Shown here piece after piece: positions 1 to 9,185 of a DNA stretch of 64,000 nucleotides. Positions within the stretch are counted from its first letter, which is position 1, and each line of letters begins with the position of its first letter. The DNA lies in assembly GCF_902498805.1 (NCBI RefSeq), contig NZ_LR701637.1, positions 434,001 to 498,000 of the forward strand, read 5' to 3'. The notes beneath the pieces are model-generated. The model was not told the DNA's origin, did no database searches, and saw only the letters and a program-made list of their open reading frames with translations. The DNA is from Imperialibacter sp. EC-SDR9 (lineage in GTDB: Bacteria > Bacteroidota > Bacteroidia > Cytophagales > Cyclobacteriaceae). A program made the position numbers and the translations under genes.

Positions 1-3000
1 CGGCATTGATTCAAAACGGCGTCATTACGCATGATATGGTCAACGACCTGTCCTTTGTGGACGGCATTACATTGGTGTCGAATGGGTCAACGTTTGAAGT
101 CCCGGTTGGAGGGATTTCCGGCCTGGAAATACAGGATTTAACAATTTCAGACATTGATATCAGCAATGTTGATGCGGGAAAGATAATAGGCCTGGGAACT
201 GCGGCGACACTTAATGTTGGCACAGGGGCAAATCAAATAGTTCAGCTGGATGGTGGTGGTGCTTTGCCTGCTGTAGACGGGTCTAGTTTGACTGGCATTG
301 TTCCGGTAATTGGAGCGGGCACTATTGGTGCCACGGAATTGGCGGCAAACGCAGTCACTAATGGAAAAATAGCAGATGGTAACGTCACCGGAGCGAAAAT
401 CGCCACTGACGCAATAAGCAGTGATAAAATTGTTGATGGCTCAGTCATCACAATCGATCTGGCAGATGGTAATGTGACCACTGCAAAGCTTGCAAATAAT
501 GCAGTTACTGGCGTAAAAATAGCTGATGGCTCCATTGCGGATGCCGATATTGCCGATGTTGCCGTGGGCAAAGTGACAGGCCTTGGCACAGCCGCTACCC
601 TTGATGCCGGAGTGACCACTAACGACCTGGTTCAACTACCCTCGGATGGTACACTGCCTGCACTGGACGGATCTGCGCTGGTGAACATGTCCGCTGCCCA
701 GATTTCGGGCCTGGGAACAGCCGCCGCCCTAAATGTAGGTGCTGCTGCCAATAATGTGGTGCAGCTTGACGGAGGTGCCAAATTGCCAGCTGTTGAAGGC
801 TCGCAGTTGACCAATGTAACTGCAGTCAATTTTACAGGGGCACTGGCTGGCGACGTGGCGGGTGGCCAGGGAACAACCATCATATCAAATGGTGCCGTCA
901 GCGGTGGCACGGGTGGAAAAATAGCCGATAATACCATCACTGACGATGACATTAATAGTATTAGCACAGCCGTTATTACAGGGCTCGGCACGGCGGCTGG
1001 ACTCAACGTGGGGGTATCCCCCGGTAATGTTGTGCAGCTCGATGCTACCGGTTTGCCGGCCGTTGACGGTTCACAACTCACAAATGTTACCGCCACTGGT
1101 TTTACAGGCTCCCTGGCTGGTGACGTATCAGGCACTCAGGGAGCTACGCTGATAGCAAACAATGCCGTAACAGATGCAAAGCTAGACAAATCCAATATCC
1201 CACTTAGTGGGTTTGGAAACCCGGCGTCTTCAGTTAATATGGGTGGACAGTTGGCAACAAACTTAGGCACGCCGGTTAGCTCAACCGATGCGGCTACCAA
1301 GGGTTATGTCGATTTAAGTACCGTTGTTTTTGAGGATGCTCCTACTGGAACACTGAAGGCAGGAGTGCTTTCCGGGGATCTCCTAACTTCTGGTCAGGGC
1401 AACGTGCTTTACGGCAGAGCATCGGGCGGTAACCTGACAACGGAATCACACAACACAATAATGGGGTGGCTTGCCGGGGCGACAGCTACATCGTCGAATA
1501 ATTCATTTTACGGATACAGGGCCGGTGTAATCACATCAACTGGTGCCGACAATACGTATTTAGGCTACGAGGCTGGTGACAACAACGTTTCAGGATCAGA
1601 CAATGTAGCGATTGGATCCGGTGCCGGGTCAACGGGTGGCACATTTTCAGGAACAGTGGCTATAGGGGCGTCGTCGATAACAATTCAGGATGACGCTATT
1701 GCTGTTGGAACAAATGCGATCGCCAGTGCGACGAACGCTATAGCCATCGGAGCAAACACTACTGCGGCGAATGCAAATACAATGATTTTGGGTAATGGTG
1801 TAAATGTTGGTATTGGTGCACCGAATCCAGCTGAATTACTAGAAGTAAACGGTGGTGTCAAAATCGGCAACACGGCGGGAACCAATGCTGGGACATTAAG
1901 GTGGACTGGAAGTGAATTTCAGGGCTATGACGGCAGCGGTTGGTTGAAGCTCGATGCCACAGGGATTGACGGTAGCATAAGTCAGGATATTACCTTCGAC
2001 CAGGGAAATGACCGGGAGATTTCAATTGCGTCGGCGGCCTCGGGAGTGGGCAACGACTTGATATTGACCGCCGGCGATGGGGCTACCAATAGTGATGTGG
2101 GTGGTGACATTGTTCTCAATCCGGGTATTCAGCCAGGTTTTTTAACCCCCTCTAATGTCCTGGTAAATGGTAAAATTTATTTTAACGGGCCATCTGGTTC
2201 CCCGGTAGCTTATGCTAATGGCGATTTCCAATTGGAACAGGGTGCCAACCGTGCAATTCAGGTGGGGAATGCAGTTGCTGGAAACGGTAACAATTTGACG
2301 GTTAGTGCCGGCGGCGGGCAGCAATTTGGCGGCGCTACAAACGGTGGAAACCTGACGTTAAAAGCGGGTAGTCCATGGAGCGGCGGGCTGTTTGGCGATA
2401 TTTTTTTACAGGGAAACAGGGTTTCCTACGGTGCCGCTGACGGCACCTATAAAGTAGAGTTTAGCGATGGAACAGCTAATGGATCTGTTTTTAGCATGCT
2501 TTCATTGACCAACAATAATCTCGGTGGCATCGGCACCGGCGTTGCACTTTCTTTTAGGGGATCAACCAATGGATCTAATAGATTTGATCTGGGTAAAATT
2601 TCAGCACTAAAGACGACAGCTTCAGCCGGAGGAATAAGATTCTCTGTGCTAACCAATACTGTCGGGCCAACCTATGTGGATGCTATGGCAATTGACGGTT
2701 TTGGTCGAGTCGGTATTGGCACAACTACGCCGGGTGAAGTGCTTGAAGTAAACGGGAATATCCAAGCCACTGAATATTTCTACCCGTCGGCAGTGACCAA
2801 AATCCTTTCTGTCTCTAATAAATCTTTTACTCCTGAGGCTAACGAACCGTTGGCCACACAAGGAGGCACGCTGGGAAAATACATCGTCAATGGAACTGCT
2901 ACTGTTAACGCAACAATGTCGGCAGGCATTGAACTGCCCAACGGTGCGACAGTAACGCAAGTAGACGCCTTCGTAATTGATAATGATGCAACATACAATG

Positions 3001-3236
3001 TTACTGTGCAACTCGCTAGAGGAACCCATACCGCCACGGGGGGTATCGCAATGACAAACGTGACAAGCGCAGGCCAAAATCCTGCCGTGCAAAATCTTTC
3101 GGAGACGTTCATCAATGCTCCATTGATTGACAATGATCTGTATTTCTATTACTTGAGCTTCCAGACTAAACAGGCAAATTCAAACTTGGCGCTACTGAGC
3201 TTCAGAATTTACTATACCGTTCAGAAGGTTGATTAA
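1..3236 (+). CDS. Repeat-rich tail-fibre/YadA-head-like surface protein, 5' end missing
   Basis: The reading frame is open to the left edge, so the N-terminus lies outside the window; at least 1077 residues are visible. The first ~400 residues hold four imperfect copies of a unit beginning GLGTAA and containing VVQLDG..LPA.DGSQLTN, mixed with short steps such as AVTNGKIADGNVTGAKIA. Near residue 430 is DAATKGYVD, a motif typical of phage tail fibres and tail-fibre-like adhesins. Residues ~460-600 resemble YadA-type head repeats (NTYLGYEAG, NVAIGSGAG). Two copies of a GIG..xPxExLEVNG step (near 602 and 903) follow. The last ~150 residues look like a beta-sandwich cap. No T9SS tail and no membrane anchor are seen at the C-terminus. 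The family suggests a trimeric fibrous adhesin or ornamental fibre; this is inference. A T9SS cargo gene follows after 11 bases, probably in the same operon. Confidence 0.75.
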   Translation, partial: ALIQNGVITHDMVNDLSFVDGITLVSNGSTFEVPVGGISGLEIQDLTISDIDISNVDAGKIIGLGTAATLNVGTGANQIVQLDGGGALPAVDGSSLTGIVPVIGAGTIGATELAANAVTNGKIADGNVTGAKIATDAISSDKIVDGSVITIDLADGNVTTAKLANNAVTGVKIADGSIADADIADVAVGKVTGLGTAATLDAGVTTNDLVQLPSDGTLPALDGSALVNMSAAQISGLGTAAALNVGAAANNVVQLDGGAKLPAVEGSQLTNVTAVNFTGALAGDVAGGQGTTIISNGAVSGGTGGKIADNTITDDDINSISTAVITGLGTAAGLNVGVSPGNVVQLDATGLPAVDGSQLTNVTATGFTGSLAGDVSGTQGATLIANNAVTDAKLDKSNIPLSGFGNPASSVNMGGQLATNLGTPVSSTDAATKGYVDLSTVVFEDAPTGTLKAGVLSGDLLTSGQGNVLYGRASGGNLTTESHNTIMGWLAGATATSSNNSFYGYRAGVITSTGADNTYLGYEAGDNNVSGSDNVAIGSGAGSTGGTFSGTVAIGASSITIQDDAIAVGTNAIASATNAIAIGANTTAANANTMILGNGVNVGIGAPNPAELLEVNGGVKIGNTAGTNAGTLRWTGSEFQGYDGSGWLKLDATGIDGSISQDITFDQGNDREISIASAASGVGNDLILTAGDGATNSDVGGDIVLNPGIQPGFLTPSNVLVNGKIYFNGPSGSPVAYANGDFQLEQGANRAIQVGNAVAGNGNNLTVSAGGGQQFGGATNGGNLTLKAGSPWSGGLFGDIFLQGNRVSYGAADGTYKVEFSDGTANGSVFSMLSLTNNNLGGIGTGVALSFRGSTNGSNRFDLGKISALKTTASAGGIRFSVLTNTVGPTYVDAMAIDGFGRVGIGTTTPGEVLEVNGNIQATEYFYPSAVTKILSVSNKSFTPEANEPLATQGGTLGKYIVNGTATVNATMSAGIELPNGATVTQVDAFVIDNDATYNVTVQLARGTHTATGGIAMTNVTSAGQNPAVQNLSETFINAPLIDNDLYFYYLSFQTKQANSNLALLSFRIYYTVQKVD
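189..1170 (+). repeat. Four coding repeats within the fibre-like protein
   Basis: Copies begin at about 189, 579, 708 and 981, each opening with codons for GLGTAA and continuing through a VQL..LPA.DGS.L segment. Copies three and four extend further through a TGxLAGDVxGxQG segment and are the most alike. The spacing is irregular (390, 129 and 273 bases), so this is a domain array in a protein and not a DNA tandem repeat. Confidence 0.7.
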
Positions 3237-3247
3237 CTGACAAAGGG

Positions 3248-5755
3248 ATGAGATATATAGTAATAGTCTTTTTGTTTTTGGGAGCGATGATCAGAGGTAA
3301 CTCCTCGCTGGCCCAGTTTACTACCAGCCCAGGCACCACGATAGGTATTACTGTTGCCACCAAGGTTGGTGTGCAAGCCAATGCGATCAACCAAGGTACT
3401 ATTTCTAATAATGGCACGCTTTATCTCTACAACGACTGGAGCAACGCTGGCACTTATGCTGGTGTGGGGATCGTGAATTTGTTCGGCTCTGACCAGGCGT
3501 TTGCCCACAACGGCCAAAATCTGGCGTCTTTGTTTGTCAACGGTGGAGGCTCAAAGCAGATTTCATCCAATGTTTTAATTACTGAAGGGCTTGTGCTCAC
3601 GGACGGGCTGATAGATGTAAACCCATCGGCCAACTTTGTTGTGAAAAGTACTGCCAGTATTTCCGGCGCATCTTTGTCGAGTTATGTCCGGGGGAAAATG
3701 CAAATTTCAGGGCAGGGCAATCAATACTTTCCCATTGGCACTGGCTCCACCTTCACTCCAGTTGAGCTAATAAAAGTAAAAGGCAATGCTCCGGTGGTTG
3801 CCATGGAGGCGAAAGAACCTCACCCGGTCGGCCAAGGTGGCCTGGGGGTTGTCGAAATCTCACAGGCTAGATATTGGGAGAGAACAGTTGTTTCGGGCGA
3901 AATGACTGAGGGGAAAATTACCTTGCCGACAATCAATGAAAGCTTCATAGGCACGATGAACAATGCCTCAATAGTGGCATCAGATGAACTTGGCGGTACT
4001 TACGAAAGCCTGGGCCAGCAGTCTACCAGTGGCACGGTTGACAACGGCACGGTTACCAGTTTTGAAGACGCACTTTTTAACTTTTATGCCTTGGCCAGCG
4101 AAATCAATAACAGCAGGGAAGCCGACTCCATCGCTTTGGTAAAGCTTTATGCAAGAGCAAATGGAGACGACTGGATCAACAAAACAGATTGGTTAACTGC
4201 CCCGATAGATACCTGGCACGGCGTCAGCGTCCAGGGAGGAAGGGTAGTGGGCATCAACCTGGCTGACAATAACCTCACAGGCCGCCTCACAGCTGACCTT
4301 AGAAAGTTGTCTTTGGCGGCCAGTCTGAACCTTTCAAATAACCAAATCGGACAGGGCGTACCTGCTTCGGCTGCACAGCTTACCAACCTTCAAACGCTCA
4401 ACCTGGCGAGCAACAGGCTGGAAAGCCTTCCCAACCTTTCAACGTTGCCTAATATTCAGTTGATCGATGTTTCTGGTAACCTTTTACAATTTGATGACCT
4501 TGAACCGAACATCGGACTCTCTAATTTTAACTATGCTAACCAGGGCAAATTTGGAACGGCGCTGGATTCCCTACAGCCGGTTCATACCTCTTTTGTTCAT
4601 GATTTGTCGGTCGGCGGATCTGCCAACGAATACCAATGGTTTCGGAATGGTGAATCGGTTGCTCAGGCCAACTCGTCTACCTATGCCATCGATGATTTGA
4701 TTTATGACAACATGGGAGAATACGAACTCCGTGCTACGAGTTCACTAGTTCCTGACCTTATTCTGGCCAGCAATACTCAGAAGATCAGGGCGACAGCCAG
4801 CGTGCAAGGGCGAGTAACGAACGCAGATGGAGCCAATGTTGCCAATGCCACTGGTGCTGCGCTGGGCATTAGACCTGGGCGTTACGACACCCTGGGTAGT
4901 TATACCGGGGGAGCCAACGGTTTGTTTTTTATTTCTCAACTTGTGTTAGGAGACTATCTGCTCTATGCCAGCCAAAACAACAACGTTTATATTCCCACCT
5001 ATCATAAAAGGACGATAGATTGGGCATTTGCCGACGTCGTAAACTTGAGGGAAAACATTACTGGCGCCGACATTACGATGGAGTATCTTCCAAGAGAGTT
5101 GACACCAGATGATGGCGACAACGTTGTGTTGGGTTTTTTGGATGAAGATTTCGGCAGTGGCAAAGTGTTGGACCGCAAACGGGTGAAGGGAGCAGGAGTC
5201 AGCATTAGTCGTTCAAGGTTCAGAGCAAAGGGAAACGAAGATGACTATGAATTGGTGGTGTACATACAGACCGATGAAAACGGTGAGTTTGAAATAAGTA
5301 ACCTGGCTGACGGCGACTACCGGATCAACATTCAGTACCCGGGCATTCCAATAGACCCAGCTTCATTTATCGACTTCCAGCTCGGAGGCGGAGCAGGCCT
5401 GGAGCAAAACAGGATTTCACTGGAAGCACTGGTGACGGAAGAGTCGCTCCTTATTACGAAGGTGAAAGAAACAGGCATCTATTTGAGCTATTTCAAAGAC
5501 CTTGAAGTGTATCCTAACCCGGCTGACAAATTCGTTACCATCAAATATGAGCAGCTGGTTAAAGGAAACGTTGTGGCTGAGTTGATGGATCTGAACGGAA
5601 ACAGCCTGAAAACTACGGCGCTGAAAAACGAAAAGAACTACATGCAATTGTTGGACGTTGCTGATGTCAATAATGGGGTATACGTCCTTCGTTTTCATGA
5701 TCAACTGGTTCCTGGCAGGCCAATAATTACCTACAGAATAATTATTTCCCGGTAA
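3248..5755 (+). CDS. Secreted leucine-rich-repeat protein with T9SS sorting domain
   Basis: An 835-residue protein with an N-terminal signal peptide (hydrophobic stretch to about residue 22, ending SLAQ). Residues ~290-410 form a plant-type LRR block introduced by the LYARANGDDWINKTDW segment and containing NLADNNLTG and NLSNNQIG steps. An Ig-like stretch around YQWFRNGE follows, then two carboxypeptidase/Cna-B-like beta-sandwich regions (about 515-600 and 625-725, the second containing GAGVSISRSRFRAKGNE). The last ~80 residues, starting LEVYPNPADKF, are a type A T9SS C-terminal sorting domain. It is therefore expected to cross the outer membrane by the type IX system and be anchored or released. 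From the LRR block onward it matches the end of the 2974-residue protein at 26468-35392, so the two are paralogues. Ligand unknown. Confidence 0.85.
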   Translation: MRYIVIVFLFLGAMIRGNSSLAQFTTSPGTTIGITVATKVGVQANAINQGTISNNGTLYLYNDWSNAGTYAGVGIVNLFGSDQAFAHNGQNLASLFVNGGGSKQISSNVLITEGLVLTDGLIDVNPSANFVVKSTASISGASLSSYVRGKMQISGQGNQYFPIGTGSTFTPVELIKVKGNAPVVAMEAKEPHPVGQGGLGVVEISQARYWERTVVSGEMTEGKITLPTINESFIGTMNNASIVASDELGGTYESLGQQSTSGTVDNGTVTSFEDALFNFYALASEINNSREADSIALVKLYARANGDDWINKTDWLTAPIDTWHGVSVQGGRVVGINLADNNLTGRLTADLRKLSLAASLNLSNNQIGQGVPASAAQLTNLQTLNLASNRLESLPNLSTLPNIQLIDVSGNLLQFDDLEPNIGLSNFNYANQGKFGTALDSLQPVHTSFVHDLSVGGSANEYQWFRNGESVAQANSSTYAIDDLIYDNMGEYELRATSSLVPDLILASNTQKIRATASVQGRVTNADGANVANATGAALGIRPGRYDTLGSYTGGANGLFFISQLVLGDYLLYASQNNNVYIPTYHKRTIDWAFADVVNLRENITGADITMEYLPRELTPDDGDNVVLGFLDEDFGSGKVLDRKRVKGAGVSISRSRFRAKGNEDDYELVVYIQTDENGEFEISNLADGDYRINIQYPGIPIDPASFIDFQLGGGAGLEQNRISLEALVTEESLLITKVKETGIYLSYFKDLEVYPNPADKFVTIKYEQLVKGNVVAELMDLNGNSLKTTALKNEKNYMQLLDVADVNNGVYVLRFHDQLVPGRPIITYRIIISR

Positions 5756-5792
5756 TTTTTGTTGACTAGCTTTACGGGGAAAAAGCAGCAAA

Positions 5793-6377
5793 ATGTTCAA
5801 TACAGAGGAATTCAACAGACTCATTAAGCACAGGAGATCAATTTACACAGGGCAATTTACCGGGGAGAAGGTGGACGAAGCTGTTATTCACCAAATGCTG
5901 GAAAATGCCAATTGGGCACCCACTCATGGGCTTACAGAACCCTGGAGGTTTACCGTTTTCACCGGTGACGGCATTCAAAAGCTGGCCGCCTTTCAGGCGG
6001 AGTTGTTCAAGAAAGTAACCACCGCCCAGGGCAATTTTAACGAAGGAAAATACGAGGGGCTTAAAACCAAGCCACTAACTTCATCTCACATTATCGGCAT
6101 AGGGATGAAAAGAGATGCAAAAGGAAAAATCCGTGAAATCGAGGAAGTAGAGGCGGTCGCTTGCGCTGTCGAAAACATGTACCTGACGGCTGCTGCCTAT
6201 GGAGTTGGTTGTTATTGGGGCTCTGGAGGGATCACCTACATGGAAGAGGCAAAGTCTTTTTTTGGCCTTGGTGAGAATGACAAATTTCTCGGATTCCTTT
6301 TTGTTGGAGTAGCAGGTTCAAAATGGCCCGAAGGAAACCGAGGATCGGTGGAGGAGAAAACAACCTGGGTGCGATAG
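5793..6377 (+). CDS. Nitroreductase family protein
   Basis: A 194-residue protein of normal length for the small FMN-dependent nitroreductases. It opens with the family's RRSI segment (HRRSIYTGQF, around residues 13-22), has the ANWAPTHGLTEPWRF flavin-binding region near residues 40-54, and a late YGVGCYWGSGG segment. Members reduce nitro compounds, quinones or enones with NAD(P)H in the cytoplasm; the true substrate is not predictable. The start ATG lies 37 bases after the previous gene, and TAGCTTTA at 5767-5774 is a one-mismatch -7 box. The gene runs convergently into the CDF exporter gene with 5 bases between stops. Confidence 0.85.
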   Translation: MFNTEEFNRLIKHRRSIYTGQFTGEKVDEAVIHQMLENANWAPTHGLTEPWRFTVFTGDGIQKLAAFQAELFKKVTTAQGNFNEGKYEGLKTKPLTSSHIIGIGMKRDAKGKIREIEEVEAVACAVENMYLTAAAYGVGCYWGSGGITYMEEAKSFFGLGENDKFLGFLFVGVAGSKWPEGNRGSVEEKTTWVR

Positions 6378-6382
6378 CCCTT

Positions 6383-7297
6383 TTAACAATCTTCATATTC
6401 GCATACATCCTTCGTGGTCTCCACCTCAAAGGTCTGGTGGTTGATGCCAAAAGAGGTGGCAACTTTTCGGGCGTCCCTTTTGACAGCGGCGACAACTTGA
6501 GCTGAAGCACTATCTTCCACTACCAGGTGGCAGGAAAGCACATTGTATTGCCCGTCCATTGTCCACACATGAATATCATGAACATTGCTCACGTGCTCGA
6601 TGGCCATCAACTGATCGTGGATCGCCTTCACGGATACATCATCTGGCACCGCCTGTAGAAATATGGTGATGGTTTCGCTCAATGTGCGGTACACACCAAA
6701 CAGGATGAAAACTGCTATGCCTATCGACAGCAAGGGATCGATAAAATACCAATCGGTAAAATGTATGACGATGGAGCCGATCAGTACTGCTACCCAGCCA
6801 AGCACGTCTTCCAGCAGGTGCCATTTCACCACTTTTTCGTTGGCGGTTTTTCCGCCCCACATTTTCCACGCAGCAGCACCGTTGACCAGGATACCCAACA
6901 CAGAAAAAATCAGCATACCAAAAGTTTGTACCGGCTCTGGGTTCCAGAAACGTGGAACTGCTTCAATGATGATAATGACAGAACCGGCAAAAAGAATGAG
7001 GCCGCTAATGGTAGCCGAAATGAGTGAGAACCGCTTGTAACCATAGCTAAAATTTTTGTCCCGTTTTTTTCTGGAAATCCGCTCAAAAATCCAGCTGAGC
7101 CCTATGGCCATGGAGTCGCCCAAATCGTGAAGGGCGTCCGATAAAATAGCCATGGAATTTGTCAACAGGCCGCCAATCAACTCTAGAATGGCAAAGATCA
7201 GATTGATGAAAAAAACAGCCCGAAGCTTTCCCGAGCTGTCGTGCTCGTGATGATGGTGATGCCCATGATGGTGTCCGTGCTGATGCGCCATGCTCAA
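6383..7297 (-). CDS. Cation diffusion facilitator (zinc/cadmium-type exporter)
   Basis: A 304-residue membrane protein of the CDF family. A histidine-rich N-terminal tail (HQHGHHHGHHHHHEH, residues 4-18) probably binds or senses metal. About six membrane helices follow, with the metal-site motifs ALHDLGDS in helix 2 and HLLEDVLG in helix 5, and a C-terminal cytoplasmic domain that ends near residue 300. Family knowledge points to proton-driven efflux of Zn2+ or Cd2+ (CzcD/ZitB-like). It lies 3 bases after the stop of the methyltransferase gene on the same strand, so it is probably cotranscribed with the type III PKS genes, although nothing suggests a biosynthetic role. Confidence 0.9.
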   Translation of the reverse strand: MSMAHQHGHHHGHHHHHEHDSSGKLRAVFFINLIFAILELIGGLLTNSMAILSDALHDLGDSMAIGLSWIFERISRKKRDKNFSYGYKRFSLISATISGLILFAGSVIIIIEAVPRFWNPEPVQTFGMLIFSVLGILVNGAAAWKMWGGKTANEKVVKWHLLEDVLGWVAVLIGSIVIHFTDWYFIDPLLSIGIAVFILFGVYRTLSETITIFLQAVPDDVSVKAIHDQLMAIEHVSNVHDIHVWTMDGQYNVLSCHLVVEDSASAQVVAAVKRDARKVATSFGINHQTFEVETTKDVCEYEDC

Positions 7298-7300
7298 ATA

Positions 7301-8026
7301 TCAGGCATATATGACTAATTCCCAACGGAACGCCCATTTCCATTGAATATCGTAAGATTGAATCTTGGCTTTATGGAGTATTTGCTCAAGGTCGGACTTG
7401 AGAAATGACCTGAGCACGGATAGCCGGGCATCGTATTTGACCATGGGCGAGCGGGAAAACGTTCTTGTTAACCAATCGATGGAGTGGTACGCAAACCAGT
7501 GGCGGTGCAGGTCATTGTTGATAATGCCCATGTTCACCTGCCCGATCCATTGAGAGTAGAAGGCAATGAGCTCGGACTCGGGGAAATGATGCGTGAAAAG
7601 GCTGGTGTGGATAATGTCAAATTTTAGTTTGGAAAACGACTTCAAGTAAATATCAACCTGCTCAAACCTGATTTCAGGAAAATCTTTCGTGTTCTCCCGG
7701 GCATACTCCAGCACATGGGGATTCGCATCAATGCCTATCAACTCCAATTGTAGATTGTTTTTTCTACCCCAGCCAGCAAGCAGCTTCATGATATCGCCGC
7801 CTCCACAGCCAATGTCGGCGATGACTATTTTTTCCTTTCGTTTTTCAGGGTGCCGACTTAGTAGCTTTTTTAGCCCACTCAGGCTGATATTATTGCCGCC
7901 AAGTAACCTGTTGATAGTGTCGAGCTCTTTGAGAGTTTGGACAATAATGTCTCCCGAGGAGCTAAGATCATCCATCCATTCCAGTTCTTCCGAGCGGCTG
8001 GAAAAATCAGGCATTACTTCCGACAT
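7301..8026 (-). CDS. Class I SAM-dependent methyltransferase next to type III PKS
   Basis: A 241-residue protein with the SAM-binding motif I VIADIGCGGGDI (about residues 68-79) and an acidic residue at the end of the next strand (ELIGIDANP), typical of class I methyltransferases. The C-terminal third, rich in aromatic and basic residues, probably shapes the acceptor pocket. Its start overlaps the 3' end of the type III PKS gene by 20 bases, a strong sign of translational coupling. I infer that it methylates the polyketide product (O- or C-methylation of a resorcinol or pyrone), by analogy with PKS-methyltransferase pairs such as srsA-srsB of Streptomyces griseus, although SrsB belongs to a different methyltransferase family. 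Confidence 0.8.
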   Translation of the reverse strand: MSEVMPDFSSRSEELEWMDDLSSSGDIIVQTLKELDTINRLLGGNNISLSGLKKLLSRHPEKRKEKIVIADIGCGGGDIMKLLAGWGRKNNLQLELIGIDANPHVLEYARENTKDFPEIRFEQVDIYLKSFSKLKFDIIHTSLFTHHFPESELIAFYSQWIGQVNMGIINNDLHRHWFAYHSIDWLTRTFSRSPMVKYDARLSVLRSFLKSDLEQILHKAKIQSYDIQWKWAFRWELVIYA

Positions 8027-9131
8027 TGATTTCGAGCAGCATACTTTCGAGCGTTAGGCCAGGCCCAAAGGCGAAACTAAGCACCTTTTTCCCTTCATCT
8101 TTTTCCGACAGGCTTTGCATGATCCTTTTCAAAACGAATAACACGGTGGGTGACGACATATTGCCGAATTCACGGAGTATTTCGTAAGCCGCCCAATTTT
8201 GCGCCTTTTCTATGCCAATGGCCTCTTCGATGGATTCAAGTATTCGCTTACCTCCCGGGTGGATGGCAAAGTAGTCGACAGCGGCTACAGAGCCCCCGTG
8301 TTGCCTCAGAAGTTTTTCAGTTAGTTTTCCGATGCCACCCTTTACAATGTCGGGCACATAGGCTGAAAGTTTCATCTCAAAACCGAAGTCGCCAATTTGC
8401 CAGGCCATGTCAGTTTCTCCCGTTGTGTCGACATCACAGAGGAAGTTTGCAAGCTTAAGGTTGACTCCGTTTTTCTTTTTTCCAGCAATAAGCATGGCTA
8501 CAGCACCATCTGCGAAAAGAGCATTGGCCAGGAGGTTGTCTTCGGTGGGCTGGTTCTGAAAGTGCAAGGTGCAGAGCTCCACGCAAACGACAAGCACTTG
8601 TGCACCGTTGTGCGAGCGACAGATGTTGTCGGCCACTTTCATGGCATTGAACGCTGCGTAGCAACCCATAAAGTTGATGGCTGTTCGTTGCACATCACCT
8701 GCCAGACCGAGCTGTTGCAGCAACTCGAGGTCAAGCCCCGGAGCATACATGCCTGTGCAGCTAACAGTGACAAGGTGCGTTATCTCCTTTTGCCACTTTG
8801 GCTTCAGCCCGATGGCCTTCTCAAGATCTGTTACGGCTTTTTGGCAAAGAGGTAATGCCTCCCGTTTGTACCGGTTCATTCTGGAGCTGATGGTTGGAAA
8901 TGGCTCCAGGCGACCATTTTTGGGGTAGAAAGTGAAGGCATCTACTGCCGCACCATAGTCGTCGAGCACCGAATGGCGGTATCGAATACCGGAAGCCCGA
9001 TAAAGTGCCTCCAACCTTTTGGCATCTTTCCCGGTTAGCCCGTGCGCTTTAATCATAAAACCCAGAATCTCGCTTTGACTAAAGCGATGAGCGGGGGTGG
9101 CGGTGCCTATTCCGAGAATATTAGATTCCAT
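8007..9131 (-). CDS. Type III polyketide synthase (chalcone/stilbene synthase family)
   Basis: A 374-residue protein of the usual length for this family. The catalytic triad can be placed at Cys157 (in NFMGCYAAFNA), His291 (AIHPGGKRIL) and Asn324 (FGNMSSPTV). The thiolase-fold landmarks VTVSCTGMYAPGLD and LFADGAVAMLI are present. Enzymes of this family use a CoA- or ACP-bound starter, extend it with malonyl-CoA and cyclise the chain to resorcinols, pyrones or phloroglucinols. Bacterial members of this type often take long-chain fatty acyl starters, but starter and product cannot be read from sequence alone. The gene heads the strand PKS - methyltransferase - CDF exporter, and is divergent from the UbiA gene across 54 bases that hold a palindrome. 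Confidence 0.92.
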   Translation of the reverse strand: MESNILGIGTATPAHRFSQSEILGFMIKAHGLTGKDAKRLEALYRASGIRYRHSVLDDYGAAVDAFTFYPKNGRLEPFPTISSRMNRYKREALPLCQKAVTDLEKAIGLKPKWQKEITHLVTVSCTGMYAPGLDLELLQQLGLAGDVQRTAINFMGCYAAFNAMKVADNICRSHNGAQVLVVCVELCTLHFQNQPTEDNLLANALFADGAVAMLIAGKKKNGVNLKLANFLCDVDTTGETDMAWQIGDFGFEMKLSAYVPDIVKGGIGKLTEKLLRQHGGSVAAVDYFAIHPGGKRILESIEEAIGIEKAQNWAAYEILREFGNMSSPTVLFVLKRIMQSLSEKDEGKKVLSFAFGPGLTLESMLLEINVGSNA

Positions 9132-9142
9132 AGATGGTATAA

Positions 9143-9161
9143 TAAGCTAAATTTAGGCTTA
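9143..9161. promoter_or_regulatory. Palindrome between the divergent PKS and UbiA genes
   Basis: TAAGC-TAAATTTA-GGCTTA is an inverted repeat that is perfect apart from one extra G in the right arm. It sits in the middle of the 54 bases between the two start codons. Its core TAAATTTA is one base from the TAnnTTTG -7 box on both strands. It could be a shared operator or two facing weak promoters; function is inferred. Confidence 0.4.
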
Positions 9162-9185
9162 CTTGTTCAAACACTTGGCTATTAT

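Noticed and set aside
189-1170. Repeated segments suggesting a CRISPR array or DNA tandem repeat
   Set aside because: Repeats are in frame, irregularly spaced and diverged, encoding protein domains; no palindromic repeats or unique spacers of constant length.
2649-3133. Long antisense frames under the repeat-rich surface protein
   Set aside because: They are shadows caused by the biased codon use of Gly/Ala/Asn/Thr repeats in the sense gene; no independent signals.
1-5755. Prophage tail region
   Set aside because: The first gene resembles a tail fibre, but no capsid, terminase, baseplate, lysis or integrase genes are present, and the next gene is a T9SS cargo.
9042-9185. N-terminal extension of the UbiA protein starting at ATG 9042
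   Set aside because: It would overlap the divergent PKS gene by 90 bases, and the extra sequence is not membrane-like; ATG 9186 fits the family better.
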